A DNA stretch of 64,000 nucleotides, from NCBI RefSeq assembly GCF_900102195.1, contig NZ_FNBE01000002.1, positions 186,001 through 250,000 of the forward strand, read 5' to 3'. Position numbers and translations under genes: made by a program. Shown here in pieces: positions 18,352-27,144 of this stretch (positions are counted from its first letter, which is position 1; the number at the start of each line of letters is the position of its first letter). The DNA comes from Pseudonocardia oroxyli. GTDB lineage: Bacteria > Actinomycetota > Actinomycetes > Mycobacteriales > Pseudonocardiaceae. The notes below the pieces were generated by a model. That model made no database searches. It was not told where the DNA came from and saw only the letters and a list, made by a program, of their open reading frames with translations.

Positions 18352-18990
18352 TCACGTGGTCGCCTGGACCAGGGTGAAGGTCGAGCCGAGCGTCACGGTG
18401 TCGCCCTGCACCTTGTTGTTGGGGTTCGTCTCGGCCGTGGTCGAGGTGTCGTTCGGCAGCGCGAACCGCAGCACGTAGGTGCCGGTGGCGCCCGCGGCGA
18501 GCGCGGACCCGTTGCCCGGCAGCGGGGTCTTCACGAACTCGGTCATCGCGACCGGCGCGGTCGCCACGTTCGACGCGGGGGAGGAGACCACGACCACCGT
18601 CATCTGGTCCTGCAGGTCGCCCGCCGGCTTGCAGGCGCCGCCCTCGGCGGTGCGCTCCGGCTCGGTGCAGGTGCCGTCCGCGCCGGTCAGGGTGAGGGAG
18701 TTGCTCAGCGTGCCGCCGATCGACCCGGCGTTGTGCACGGTGAACGTGACGTCCTTGGTGTACCCGGGCGCGATGTTGGTGCCGGTGAACAGCGTCTGGA
18801 CACCCGTGCCGCCGATCTCCAGGTCCAGTGTGCCCGCGGTCTGGGTGCCGCCGGGGCCGGTCTCGGTGTCGGTGAAGGCGGCATAGGTCCCCGCCCCGAT
18901 GGCGGCGGCGGCGATCACCGCCGCCACGACTCCGATGATCAGGCCCGCCTTCCGGCGCCTGTCCTTTTTCGCGTTCTCCTGAATCGTCAC
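18352..18990 (-). CDS. TasA/camelysin-like SipW-dependent secreted protein
   Basis: A 212-residue protein with a basic N-terminus, a membrane segment at about 15-36 and the typical SipW site GTYAAFTDTE, followed by a beta-rich domain (GTLDLEIGG, APGYTKDVTFTVHNAGSIGGTLSN) found in the TasA/CalY (peptidase M73-named) family. TasA proteins polymerise into extracellular biofilm fibres after cleavage by SipW. The GTG start at 18990 was chosen because it gives a short basic lead before the signal. It is divergent from the SipW-like peptidase gene with a 169-nt shared promoter region. Fibre formation is inferred. Confidence 0.85.
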   Translation of the reverse strand: MTIQENAKKDRRRKAGLIIGVVAAVIAAAAIGAGTYAAFTDTETGPGGTQTAGTLDLEIGGTGVQTLFTGTNIAPGYTKDVTFTVHNAGSIGGTLSNSLTLTGADGTCTEPERTAEGGACKPAGDLQDQMTVVVVSSPASNVATAPVAMTEFVKTPLPGNGSALAAGATGTYVLRFALPNDTSTTAETNPNNKVQGDTVTLGSTFTLVQATT

Positions 18991-19159
18991 CTGGCTGCTC
19001 CGGTCGCGAGGAATGGGGGATGCCGCGAGAACCGGGAGAAATGCGCGGCGAGCGCCGAGTATGCGCACCCGCGGCAGTCGCGGCAATTCGAGTCGTGTCC
19101 GCCATTCGATCGGGTGGTCGGGGCAGCGGAATGGGTCCGCGCCACGGAGAATCACGCAC

Positions 19160-19702
19160 ATGGGATCGCATTCCGTCGCGGCGGAGCCTGCGCGTACCCG
19201 TCGTCGCCACCCGGCCCGGCGGGTGCTCGGCGTCCTCGGCGCGCTCGCCGTGGTCGCCGCGCTCGCCCTCGCCTGCGCGCTCGCGATCCTCCCGCTGCTG
19301 GTCGGCGGGAAGGCCCTCACGGTGCTCTCCGGCAGCATGGAGCCGACGCTGCCCGTGGGGTCGGTCGCGGTGATCCGGCCCGTCGAGCCCGCGCGGCTCG
19401 GGGTCGGTGACGTCGTGAACTTCACCGACCGGGACGCCTCGACGGGGGAGGCGCGGGTCGTCACCCACCGCATCGTCGCGGTGCAGCCCGGGCCCCGGTT
19501 CGTGACCAGGGGGGACGCCAACCCCGTGGACGACCCGAACCCGGTCGCGGCCGCCGACGTGCACGGCGAGCTCTGGTACGACGTGCCCTCCGTCGGCACG
19601 GTCCGGGACCGCCTCACCGCCCCCGCCGGGCTCGCGATCCTCGGCGGAGTGGTGCTGCTCGGCGTGGCCCTGACCCTGCTGGTCCCCCGCGAGCGGGCCT
19701 AA
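19160..19702 (+). CDS. SipW-like (ER-type, S26B) signal peptidase I
   Basis: A 180-residue membrane peptidase with a TM segment at about 21-48 and another at the C-terminus (155-176). The nucleophile is Ser59 in SGSMEPTL. The usual lysine is replaced by His103 in VVTHRIVAV, which marks the SipW/ER-type clade, and RGDANPVDD completes the active site. It likely processes the two divergently encoded TasA-type proteins. The ATG at 19160 has GGAGA upstream. It overlaps the convergent menF end by 4 nt. Confidence 0.9.
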   Translation: MGSHSVAAEPARTRRRHPARRVLGVLGALAVVAALALACALAILPLLVGGKALTVLSGSMEPTLPVGSVAVIRPVEPARLGVGDVVNFTDRDASTGEARVVTHRIVAVQPGPRFVTRGDANPVDDPNPVAAADVHGELWYDVPSVGTVRDRLTAPAGLAILGGVVLLGVALTLLVPRERA

Positions 19703-20904
19703 GCCTCGAGGGCCTCGAGGGCCTCGCGCACCGCGAGCAGCTTCGCCGCGGCCTCGCGGACCTCGCTGTCGGGATCGGAGTCCGCGACGATCCCGCAGCC
19801 CGCGTACAGCCGGGCGACCGGACCGTCCAGCTGCGCGCACCGCAGCGCGACGCCGAGCTCGCCGTCCCCCGTCGCGTCGACCCAGCCGACGGGGCCCGCG
19901 TACCGCCCGCGGTCCATGCCCTCGAGCGCCGCGATCAGCGCGACGGCCTCGGCGCGCGGGGTGCCGCCGACCGCGGCCGTCGGATGCACCGCGCCCACGA
20001 TCCGCAGCAGGGAGGCGTCTCCGCGGACCCGGCCGCGGACGTCCGTGGCCAGGTGCGACACGTTGTGCAGGTCGAGCACCGACGGCTGCGCCGGGACCTC
20101 GAGGCCGCGGCAGAAGGGCTCCAGGCGCGCGGCCAGCGACTCCACCGCGTACCGGTGCTCGACGAGGTTCTTCTCCGTGGCGAGCTCGCCGCCCGCCCAC
20201 GCCGTGCCCGCCAACACCCGGGACTCCACCATCCCGGAACGCTTGCGCAGCAACAGCTCCGGGGTGGCGCCGACGAGCCCGTCGACGGCGTACGCCCAGC
20301 ACGTCGGGTAGCGCTGGGCCATCTCGCGCAGCAGGTGGCGCGGGTCGTGCGGGGTCTCGGACACGGCGAGCAGGTCGTGGGCGAGGGCGGCCTTGTCCAG
20401 CTCGCCCGCGCGCATCCGCCGCACGGCCTCGGCGACGGCGGCCCGGTACCCGGAGACGGGCAGGTCCCCGTCGGCGTAGCGCAGCCCGGTGGGGCGCCGG
20501 ACGGGCTCGGTGGACCGGGGCTCGGGTGCGCCGAACTCGGTCACCCACGCGCGCCCGCCGCGCAGCCCGACGACGACCCGCGGCACCACCAGCACCGACC
20601 CGGGCGAGCGGTCGGCGAAGGTCAGCGACGCGAACGCCACGGGCCCGCTGCCGGGCACGCCCACGTCGTCGGTCACGGTCATGTCCGCGACGAGCCGCCG
20701 CCACCAGCCGTCCGCGTCGGCGAACCGGCGCGCCCCGGTCCCGGTGAACCGCGCGACCTCGCCCCACCCGACGAGCCCCTCGCCGCCGCGGACCCAGGAC
20801 AGCGGTCCGGACGCGGACGGCAACAGCGACAGCAGCCCGTGGGCGGGTGGCGGCACCTCGCGGGAGCGCACCCGCAGTCCGGTGGGGAGCGCTGCGGTCG
20901 TCAC
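19699..20904 (-). CDS. menF: Isochorismate synthase
   Basis: A 401-residue chorismate-utilising enzyme that converts chorismate to isochorismate, the first step of menaquinone synthesis. The C-terminal two thirds match the family: the YRAAVAEAVRRMRAGELDKAALA lysine region, GATPELLL, SRVLAGTAW, the HPTAAVGGTPR signature and YAGPVGWVD. The Mg2+ glutamates lie in GCGIVADSDPDSE. The GTG start is preceded by a -10 box (TACTCT) at 6 nt. Its product is used by MenD, encoded 4 kb to the left. A siderophore EntC role is less likely because no siderophore genes are near. Confidence 0.93.
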   Translation of the reverse strand: MTTAALPTGLRVRSREVPPPAHGLLSLLPSASGPLSWVRGGEGLVGWGEVARFTGTGARRFADADGWWRRLVADMTVTDDVGVPGSGPVAFASLTFADRSPGSVLVVPRVVVGLRGGRAWVTEFGAPEPRSTEPVRRPTGLRYADGDLPVSGYRAAVAEAVRRMRAGELDKAALAHDLLAVSETPHDPRHLLREMAQRYPTCWAYAVDGLVGATPELLLRKRSGMVESRVLAGTAWAGGELATEKNLVEHRYAVESLAARLEPFCRGLEVPAQPSVLDLHNVSHLATDVRGRVRGDASLLRIVGAVHPTAAVGGTPRAEAVALIAALEGMDRGRYAGPVGWVDATGDGELGVALRCAQLDGPVARLYAGCGIVADSDPDSEVREAAAKLLAVREALEALEA

Positions 20905-20910
20905 GCTTCG

Positions 20911-20916
20911 AGAGTA
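20911..20916 (-). promoter_or_regulatory. -10 box of menF (leaderless)
   Basis: On the minus strand TACTCT ends 6 nt before the GTG start. No SD is visible, so the mRNA probably starts at the initiation codon. Confidence 0.5.
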
Positions 20917-20946
20917 GGGACGGCGTCGGCGGGCCGCACGGGGACC

Positions 20947-21462
20947 ATGACTACAGTCACCGCCGTGGCGGGTGGTGGCGCGGCGGAGCTACTGGCCGAG
21001 GTCGGGCGGACCGCGGTCGGCTTCGGTCGGGCGGTGCACCGGCGGCTGCCCCGGGTCCTGGTCGGCGTCGCGGCGCTGTGGACCGCGCTGTGCCTGGTGG
21101 CGTTCGTGGGCGCGCTCGCGGACGACGTCCGGATCGACGCCGATCGCGGCACCGCCACCGCCGAGGTGCTCGACGGGTCGGGCTTCGCCCGCACCCTGGT
21201 CCGCTTCCCGGTGCCGGACGGCCGGCTGGTCGCCCCCGAGCGTGGCGTCTACCACCCGCGCGGCCTGCAGCCCGGGAGCACGGTGCAGGTCGAGTACGCC
21301 CGGTCCGATCCGGACCTCGTCCGCGTCGCTGGCCGCACGGCGTGGGCCGGTCTCCCGCTCCTGCTGGGGTTCGCCGCGGCGGGCTGGGCGGCCTTCGGTG
21401 GTGCCGCCTACCTGGTGCGCAGGCGGCGGGGGCGGGTCGCTCAGGTCGCCCACCAGGAGTAG
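20947..21462 (+). CDS. DUF3592 membrane protein
   Basis: A 171-residue protein with a hydrophobic segment near 40-58, a beta-type extracytoplasmic domain (GTATAEVLDGSGFARTLVRFPVPDGR) and a second TM near 135-158 with a basic tail. This is the DUF3592 layout. It matches the position of Rv0556 beside menD in mycobacteria. Function unknown. Its 3' end overlaps the convergent phosphatase gene by 22 nt. Confidence 0.75.
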   Translation: MTTVTAVAGGGAAELLAEVGRTAVGFGRAVHRRLPRVLVGVAALWTALCLVAFVGALADDVRIDADRGTATAEVLDGSGFARTLVRFPVPDGRLVAPERGVYHPRGLQPGSTVQVEYARSDPDLVRVAGRTAWAGLPLLLGFAAAGWAAFGGAAYLVRRRRGRVAQVAHQE

Positions 21463-22235
21463 ACCTCCTCGACGACGGCGGGGGCCCCGACCAGCAGGCC
21501 GCCCGCGGGCAGCGGCTCGGGCCGCCCGGCCCGGTCGAGCACGACGGCCCCGGCCTCCAGGGCGAGGCAGAGGGCGCCCGCGACGTCCCACTCGTGGTAG
21601 CCGTCGACGACCGCGGCGACCGCGCGCCCCAGCGCGACCTGGGTGATCGCGAGGGCGGACGAGCCCAGCACCCGGATCCCGGTGTGCCGGGCCCGCGCCC
21701 GCTCGACCAGGGCGGGGGAGGGCGACTCCGCGCAGACCAGGCCGCCGACGACCCCGGTGGTGCCCGACAGGGTGGGGACCGGTGCGCCGTTGGCGCGGAC
21801 CCCGCGGCCCCGCGCGGCGGCGTAGATCGTGGCGCGGCTCGGGTCGGCGATCACCCCGACGACCGGGCCGTCGGCGTCGACCAGACCGAGGCTGTAGGCG
21901 CACCAGGGCAGGCCCGCGACGTAGTTGGCGGTGCCGTCGACGGGGTCCACGATCCAGCGCAGGCCCGCCGGGTCGGCCTCCCCGCCGTACTCCTCGCCGA
22001 TCACCGGGACCTCGGGGAACTCGGCGGCGAGCACCCGGCGGGTGTGTCGCTCCAGGGTGCGGTCGGTGTCGGTGACCCAGTCGAAGGGATCGGACTTGGC
22101 CGCGGAGCCGGGGGCGCGGCCCGCGGTCGCCGCGATGACCTCGGCGGCGTCGTTGGCGAGCCTGCCCGCGACCTCCAGGGCGCGGGAGAGCAGCCCCGGG
22201 TCCACCGGGGCCGGGGTGCGGGTGGTGGCCGTCAT
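21441..22235 (-). CDS. Inositol monophosphatase-family phosphatase
   Basis: A 264-residue Mg2+-dependent phosphatase. Metal ligands are seen in GEEYGG (about 75) and in [13 protein letters not shown] (about residues 93-105), and the C-terminal [16 protein letters not shown] motif is intact. Members act on inositol-1-phosphate, histidinol phosphate, fructose-1,6-bisphosphate or PAP. Inositol-phosphate use would fit an actinomycete with phosphatidylinositol lipids, especially beside two GT4 mannosyltransferase-like genes, but the substrate is not determined. Confidence 0.9.
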   Translation of the reverse strand: MTATTRTPAPVDPGLLSRALEVAGRLANDAAEVIAATAGRAPGSAAKSDPFDWVTDTDRTLERHTRRVLAAEFPEVPVIGEEYGGEADPAGLRWIVDPVDGTANYVAGLPWCAYSLGLVDADGPVVGVIADPSRATIYAAARGRGVRANGAPVPTLSGTTGVVGGLVCAESPSPALVERARARHTGIRVLGSSALAITQVALGRAVAAVVDGYHEWDVAGALCLALEAGAVVLDRAGRPEPLPAGGLLVGAPAVVEEVYSWWAT

Positions 22236-22399
22236 GCTCGCGATGCTCCGCGCCCGGGGTATCGCCGTCCGGTCCGCGCACCGTCCCCGCGGTGAACTCT
22301 CCCCCGCGGGCCGGGGCGGCGCGCGAAGTTCGGGAGAGGTTCCCGCCGCGGCCACGTCCGCGACCCGAGCCGGCGCGGCGCGCGCGACACGGTGCGCGG

Positions 22400-23530
22400 G
22401 TGCGAGTCGCGATCGTGAGCGAGTGTTTCCTGCCGGTGATGAACGGCGTCACCCACTCGGTGCTGCGGGTGCTCGAGCACCTGCGCGCGGGTGGGCACGA
22501 GGTGCTGGTGATCGCGCCCGGCGCCGACGAACCGACCTCCTGGGAGGGCGTCCCGGTGGTCCGGGTGCCCGCGGTGGAGCTGCCCGTCGTGTCCTCCATG
22601 CCGGTCGGGGTGCCGAGCCGTCGGATCGTGAAGGCCCTGCGCGCCTTCCGGCCGGACGTCGTGCACCTCGCGGCCCCGTTCGTCGTCGGGGCGCGGGGGC
22701 TGTGGGCGGCCCGCAGGCTCGGCATCCCGACGGTCGCGGTCTACCAGACCGACGTCGCCGGGTTCGCCTCCTCCTACGGCCTCGGGCTGACCGCCCGGGC
22801 GGCCTGGCGCTGGACCTGCATGCTGCACGCGCAGGCGGACCGGACCCTCGCGCCGTCGTCCTGGGCGACCGAGGCGCTGCGCGAGCGCGGGGTGCCGCGG
22901 GTGCACCAGTGGGCCCGGGGGGTCGACACGCGGCGGTTCACACCCGGGAAGCGCTCGGCCGCGGTGCGGGCCGCGCTCGCGCCGCACGGCGAGCTGCTGG
23001 TCGGGTACGTCGGGCGGCTGGCGCCGGAGAAGCAGGTCGAGCGGCTGGCGTCGCTGGCGGGCATGCCCGGGGTCCGGCTCGTGGTGGTGGGGGCCGGGCC
23101 CAGCGAGGAACGGCTGCGCACGGCCCTGCCGGACGCCGCGTTCCTCGGCTTCCGCGGCGGCGACGAACTGGCCGAGATCTACGCCTCGCTGGACGTGTTC
23201 GTCCACACCGGACCGGCCGAGACCTTCTGCCAGGCGGTGCAGGAGGGGCTCGCGTCCGGGCTCCCGGTCGTCGCGCCCGACGCGGGCGGCCCCCGCGACC
23301 TGGTGCTGCCGGGCCGCACCGGCTACCTCGTGCCGCTCCCGCCCGAGGACGAGCCGGGCTGGCCGGACCTGCGGGTGGCCGTGGACCGGCTGCGCGATCC
23401 CGCGCTGCGGGCCGAGTACGGCTCCGCCGCGCGCCGGTCGGTGCTGCGCCGGACCTGGGGCGCGGTGTGCGACGAGCTGGTGTGCCACTACGGCGAGGTC
23501 CTGCGGCCCGGGGTCGCGCAGGCCGCATGA
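22400..23530 (+). CDS. GT4 glycosyltransferase (MgtA/PimB-like mannosyltransferase)
   Basis: About 376 residues, GT-B fold. The N-terminal domain begins [21 protein letters not shown], the donor domain has [16 protein letters not shown], and the EX7E-type region is [25 protein letters not shown]. It corresponds in position and sequence type to Rv0557 (mgtA), which mannosylates glucuronosyl-diacylglycerol in lipomannan-type synthesis. The GTG at 22400 was chosen because the conserved fold begins there, though the frame is open from 22292. It overlaps the next gene by ATGA. Confidence 0.88.
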   Translation: MRVAIVSECFLPVMNGVTHSVLRVLEHLRAGGHEVLVIAPGADEPTSWEGVPVVRVPAVELPVVSSMPVGVPSRRIVKALRAFRPDVVHLAAPFVVGARGLWAARRLGIPTVAVYQTDVAGFASSYGLGLTARAAWRWTCMLHAQADRTLAPSSWATEALRERGVPRVHQWARGVDTRRFTPGKRSAAVRAALAPHGELLVGYVGRLAPEKQVERLASLAGMPGVRLVVVGAGPSEERLRTALPDAAFLGFRGGDELAEIYASLDVFVHTGPAETFCQAVQEGLASGLPVVAPDAGGPRDLVLPGRTGYLVPLPPEDEPGWPDLRVAVDRLRDPALRAEYGSAARRSVLRRTWGAVCDELVCHYGEVLRPGVAQAA

Positions 23531-24627
23531 GGATCGTCCAGCTCGCCAACTTCTACGGCCCCCGCTCGGGCGGGCTGCGCACCGCGCTCAACGCCCTGGG
23601 CGGCGGCTACGTGGCCCGCGGGCACGAGGTGGTGCTCGTCGTGCCCGGCCCGCACGCCTCCGACGTCCGAGACGGCGGCATCCGGCGGATCACCGTCCCC
23701 GCGCCGCGGATCCCGGGCACCGCGGGCTACCGGGCCGTCGACCCCTGGCGGGTCCGCCGGCTCCTGGACCGGCTGCGGCCCGACGCGGTCGAGGTCTCCG
23801 ACCGCCTGACCCTGCGCGGCCTCGGGGCGTGGGCCGCGGCGGCGGGCGTGCCGTCCGTGGTGATCTCCCACGAGCGGCTGGACCGGCTGCTGCACCAGTT
23901 CCTGCTGCCCGCGCCCGCGGCCCGCCGGGTCGCCGACGTCGCCAACGCCCGGATGGCGGCCGCCTACGACACCGTCGTGTGCACCACGGCCTTCGCCCGC
24001 CAGGAGTTCGACCGGATCGGCGCGCGGAACGTCCGCCAGGTCCCGCTGGGCGTGGACCTCGCGACCTTCTCCCCGGCCCGACACTCCGCGACCGTCCGGG
24101 GCTCGCTCGCCCGGGGTGCCGACGCCCTGCTCGTCCACTGCGGACGGCTCTCGCCGGAGAAGCACCCCGAGCGCAGCATCGACACCGTCGCCGCGCTCTG
24201 CGACGCCGGGCACCGGGTCCGGCTGGTCGTGGCGGGCGACGGGCCGCGGCGGGCGGCCCTGCAGCGGCGGGCCGCGGGCCTGCCGGTGGACTTCGTGGGC
24301 TTCGTCCCGGACCGCGCGCGCCTGGCCACCCTGCTGGCCAGCGCGGACGTCTCGCTGGCGCCGGGCCCGCACGAGACGTTCGGCCTCTCCGCGCTGGAGT
24401 CGCTGGCCAGCGGTACCCCGGTCGTCGTCTCCCGGTCCTCCGCGCTCCCGGAGATCGTGGGGGACGCGGGTGCCGCGGACTCCCCGGAGGACTTCGCCCG
24501 CGGCGTGACCACGCACCTGGCCGCCGACGAGCTCGTCCGCCGCGCCGCGTCCCGGGCCCGCGCGGAACGCTTCTCGTGGCCCGCGGCCGTGGAGGGGATG
24601 CTCGCTTCGCTCGCCCGTGCGCGGTAA
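23527..24627 (+). CDS. GT4 family glycosyltransferase
   Basis: A 366-residue GT-B enzyme coupled to the preceding glycosyltransferase by a 4-nt overlap. It starts [21 protein letters not shown] (acceptor domain) and has [16 protein letters not shown] and [25 protein letters not shown] (donor-binding glutamates). It is a paralogue of its neighbour and probably adds the next sugar of the same cell-envelope glycolipid. The sugar donor is likely GDP-mannose, by analogy only. Confidence 0.88.
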   Translation: MRIVQLANFYGPRSGGLRTALNALGGGYVARGHEVVLVVPGPHASDVRDGGIRRITVPAPRIPGTAGYRAVDPWRVRRLLDRLRPDAVEVSDRLTLRGLGAWAAAAGVPSVVISHERLDRLLHQFLLPAPAARRVADVANARMAAAYDTVVCTTAFARQEFDRIGARNVRQVPLGVDLATFSPARHSATVRGSLARGADALLVHCGRLSPEKHPERSIDTVAALCDAGHRVRLVVAGDGPRRAALQRRAAGLPVDFVGFVPDRARLATLLASADVSLAPGPHETFGLSALESLASGTPVVVSRSSALPEIVGDAGAADSPEDFARGVTTHLAADELVRRAASRARAERFSWPAAVEGMLASLARAR

Positions 24628-24641
24628 GTGGTGCTAGAGCA

Positions 24642-25517
24642 CTACTCACCGCTCACGAGCAGCGAAGCTGCGATCCGGGCGGCCTCGGCGACCGTCTCCG
24701 GGCTGCCGTTCGAACCCGGGTCCGCCGGGGCCGTGTAGACCGCCATGACCAGGGGTGCCCGGCCCGGCGGCCAGACCACCGCGACGTCGTTGATCTCGCC
24801 CTGGCCGCCCGCGCCGGTCTTGTCGCCGACCACCCAGTCCGCGGGCAGGCCCGCCTTGATCCGCGTCGCGCCCGTCGTGTTCGCCTTCAGCCACCCGACG
24901 AGGAGGTCCCGGCCCCCGGGGTCGAGGCCGTCGTCGAGGGCGAAGGAGCGCAGGTTCGCGGCCACCTGCGCGGGGGTGGAGGTGTCCTTGTCGCCGTCGA
25001 GGATGTTCAGGTCGGTCTCGGGGCGGTCCTGCCTGCTGATCATGTCCCCCTCGCGGCGCAGGAACCCGGTGAGCCGCTCGGGCCCGCCGAGGGTCTCCAG
25101 CAGCAGGTTCATCGCGGTGTTGTCCGACAGCGTCATCGCCGCGTGGCAGAGGTCGCGGACGGTCATCGCGTCGTGGCGCTCCGTCTCCGGGGAGTAGGTG
25201 ACGAGAGCGCTGCGCGGGTAGGAGACCTGCTGGTCCAGCAGCCCCGGCCGGTCCACGCGCAGGGCGAGGATCGCGGCCGCGGCGAGCATCTTCGACGTCG
25301 AGCACATCAGGAAGCGCTCGTCCGCGCGGTGGGTGACGGTCGTCCCCGACCCCGTGTCCACGGCGAACACGCCGAGCCTGCCGCCGAAGCGGTCTTCGAG
25401 CGCGGCGAGCTGCGGGTCGTCCGCGGACGGAGGCGGTGCCGCGGGGCCGGGGGTGGCGCAGCCTGCGGCGACGAGACCGAGGCCGCCGAGGAGTACGGCG
25501 CGTCGAGAGGGGAGCAC
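24642..25517 (-). CDS. Class A beta-lactamase, lipoprotein
   Basis: A 291-residue serine beta-lactamase that hydrolyses beta-lactams outside the membrane. It has a lipobox LVAAGC (Cys20), the catalytic Ser73-Thr-Ser-Lys76, the SDN loop in LSDNTAMN, the omega-loop glutamate in RPETDLN and KTG in VGDKTGAGG. All motifs are intact. The GTG start at 25517 lies 7 nt after a -10 box. It is a single gene between a glycosyltransferase and a hypothetical gene, with no resistance-type mobile element around it, so it is probably a resident chromosomal enzyme. Confidence 0.95.
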   Translation of the reverse strand: MLPSRRAVLLGGLGLVAAGCATPGPAAPPPSADDPQLAALEDRFGGRLGVFAVDTGSGTTVTHRADERFLMCSTSKMLAAAAILALRVDRPGLLDQQVSYPRSALVTYSPETERHDAMTVRDLCHAAMTLSDNTAMNLLLETLGGPERLTGFLRREGDMISRQDRPETDLNILDGDKDTSTPAQVAANLRSFALDDGLDPGGRDLLVGWLKANTTGATRIKAGLPADWVVGDKTGAGGQGEINDVAVVWPPGRAPLVMAVYTAPADPGSNGSPETVAEAARIAASLLVSGE

Positions 25518-25524
25518 GTCACCG

Positions 25525-25530
25525 ACCGTA
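25525..25530 (-). promoter_or_regulatory. -10 box of the beta-lactamase gene (leaderless)
   Basis: On the minus strand TACGGT ends 7 nt before the GTG start. A divergent TAGAGT at 25556-25561 could serve the rightward gene. No BlaI-type operator dyad is visible. Confidence 0.45.
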
Positions 25531-25602
25531 GATCGTCGGTCACGGTCGGTCCTCCGTAGAGTCACGGATGTCCGATCCGACGCCGGCGGCGAGGCTCGGG
25601 AC

Positions 25603-26184
25603 ATGACGCAGAAGACCGTGATCGTGGAGCCGACCGGCGAGTACGCCGACGTCGACACCCGGCTGGCGCTCGACGCGATCGCCGGCCTGCTCGACGGGGA
25701 CGCGGACGTCCGCGGGCGCACCGCCGCGCTGGTGGAGCTGGAGCCCGCCCGGTTCGCCCCGCCGGTGCTGTGCGCGCTGAGCGAGGTGCTGCTCGACCAG
25801 GGCAGGCCCGCGGACGCGGCCTTCTGGTTCTACGCGGGCCAGGTTCGCGCACGCTTCGACGCGAACCGCTGCACCGACCCCTCGGCGGGCGCGGCGGTGG
25901 GGGCGCTGACCGAGCGCTTCGGCGGCCCCGTCAACCGCTTCGCGTTCACCGACACCGCCCGGCTGCGGCGCACCGTGGTCCGCGCCGTCCTGTGGGACCG
26001 CGCCACCCCGCACGAGTACGACCACCGCTGGATCGCCCTGCACGGCATGGGGGCCTTCACCGGCGCCGGCGGGCCGCTCGCCATCCCGGCCGCGGAGTGG
26101 GAGCGGACCGCCCGCCGCACCCGCGCCGAGTACCTGCGCGGCCTGCGCGAGGCGCTGCGCAGCATCCCGCGGCCACGGAGCTGA
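25603..26184 (+). CDS. Hypothetical protein
   Basis: A 193-residue soluble protein that I do not recognise. It looks mainly helical (LLDGDADVRGRTAALVEL, FWFYAGQVRARFDANRC) and has a conserved-looking W-I-A-L-H-G-M-G segment near 145. There is no signal or membrane segment. It lies between the divergent beta-lactamase gene and menG, and is followed by a hairpin repeat. Start ATG at 25603. Confidence 0.6.
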   Translation: MTQKTVIVEPTGEYADVDTRLALDAIAGLLDGDADVRGRTAALVELEPARFAPPVLCALSEVLLDQGRPADAAFWFYAGQVRARFDANRCTDPSAGAAVGALTERFGGPVNRFAFTDTARLRRTVVRAVLWDRATPHEYDHRWIALHGMGAFTGAGGPLAIPAAEWERTARRTRAEYLRGLREALRSIPRPRS

Positions 26185-26187
26185 CCA

Positions 26188-26251
26188 TGATCGCCGAAAG
26201 TGTGCGCTCACCGTCGTGAGCACCGCGGTGCGTGCACGCAAGCGGTGATCA
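26188..26251. repeat. Intergenic hairpin element, copy 2
   Basis: The left arm TGATCGCCGAAAGTGTGCGC shares most bases with the element at 15600. The right arm pairs imperfectly (about 19 of 26). It starts 3 nt after the upstream stop codon and may act as a terminator before menG. Confidence 0.6.
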
Positions 26252-26293
26252 CGCAGCATTGGGAGCACGGAACGTGCGGTCGCCGTGGCCGCG

Positions 26294-26299
26294 TAGGGT
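26294..26299 (+). promoter_or_regulatory. -10 box of menG (leaderless)
   Basis: TAGGGT ends 7 nt before the GTG start, identical in sequence and spacing to the menD box. Confidence 0.6.
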
Positions 26300-26306
26300 T
26301 CAGCGC

Positions 26307-26999
26307 GTGAGCCGGGCCGAGCTGGACAAGGACCCCGCGGACGTCGCGGCGATGTTCGACGGGGTCGCGAAGCGCTACGACCTCACCAACACCGTGCTGA
26401 CCGCCGGGCAGGACCGGCGGTGGCGCGCGCTCACCCGCGAGGCGCTCGAGCTGCGGCCCGGGCAGCGGGTCCTCGACCTCGCCGCAGGCACGGCGGTGTC
26501 CACGGTGGAGCTGGCCAAGTCCGGCGCCTACTGCGTGGCCGCGGACTTCTCGCTGGGCATGCTGCGCGCCGGGGCCGGGCGGGCGGTGCCCAAGGTCGCC
26601 GCGGACGCGCTGCACCTGCCCTTCGCGGACGGCTCCTTCGACGCCGTCACGATCAGCTTCGGCCTGCGGAACGTGGCGGACACCGCCCGCGCCCTCGGCG
26701 AGCTGGCCCGGGTCACCCGACCCGGCGGGCGGCTGGTCGTGTGCGAGTTCGGCACCCCGAGCTGGACGCCGTATCGGGTCGTCTACCAGGACGTCATGCT
26801 GCGGCGGGTGCTGCCCGCGATCGCCCGCCGGGTCTCCTCGAACCCCGATGCCTACACCTACCTGAGCGAGTCCATCGTGGACTGGCCGCCGCAGCGGCGG
26901 CTCGCGGAGATCATCGCCGGGGCCGGCTGGTCCCGGGTGGCCTGGCGCGACCTGGCGGGCGGGGCCGTCGCCCTGCACCGTGCCGTCCGACCGGCGTAG
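26307..26999 (+). CDS. menG: Demethylmenaquinone methyltransferase
   Basis: A 230-residue SAM-dependent methyltransferase (UbiE/COQ5 family) that makes the final ring methylation of menaquinone. The N-terminal [20 protein letters not shown] and TAGQDRRWR are family signatures. The SAM site is [19 protein letters not shown], followed by [25 protein letters not shown]. The C-terminal [20 protein letters not shown] motif is also typical. The locus matches Rv0558. menJ follows after a 145-nt regulatory spacer. Confidence 0.96.
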   Translation: MSRAELDKDPADVAAMFDGVAKRYDLTNTVLTAGQDRRWRALTREALELRPGQRVLDLAAGTAVSTVELAKSGAYCVAADFSLGMLRAGAGRAVPKVAADALHLPFADGSFDAVTISFGLRNVADTARALGELARVTRPGGRLVVCEFGTPSWTPYRVVYQDVMLRRVLPAIARRVSSNPDAYTYLSESIVDWPPQRRLAEIIAGAGWSRVAWRDLAGGAVALHRAVRPA

Positions 27000-27095
27000 C
27001 CGGAGCGCCGTCCGACCGGCACGGCCGTAGCCCCGTCGATCTCCTCTCGAACCGGACGAAACGCGCCACGCCCCGCCTGGACATCCCGCCGAACT

Positions 27096-27136
27096 TCGTG
27101 AAACAGTTCACAAGTACCTCGTGAACCAGTTCACAA
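27096..27136 (+). promoter_or_regulatory. Two tandem Rex operators upstream of menJ-nuo
   Basis: TCGTGAAACAGTTCACAA (27096-27113) and TCGTGAACCAGTTCACAA (27119-27136) each match the Rex operator consensus TTGTGAAnnnnTTCACAA except for one outer base. Their centres are 23 bp apart, about two helical turns. Rex represses respiratory genes when NADH/NAD+ is low and is released by NADH; in Streptomyces coelicolor it controls nuo. The second site ends inside the SD of menJ. The Rex assignment follows from the consensus; no rex gene is in this window. Confidence 0.8.
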
Positions 27137-27144
27137 GGAGCGGT

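Noticed and set aside
24642-25517. Acquired resistance gene on a mobile element
   Set aside because: No transposase, integrase or terminal repeats around it, and base composition like its neighbours.
27121-27144. GTG at 27121 as the menJ start
   Set aside because: It lies within the second Rex operator and lacks an SD, whereas the ATG at 27145 has AAGGAG.
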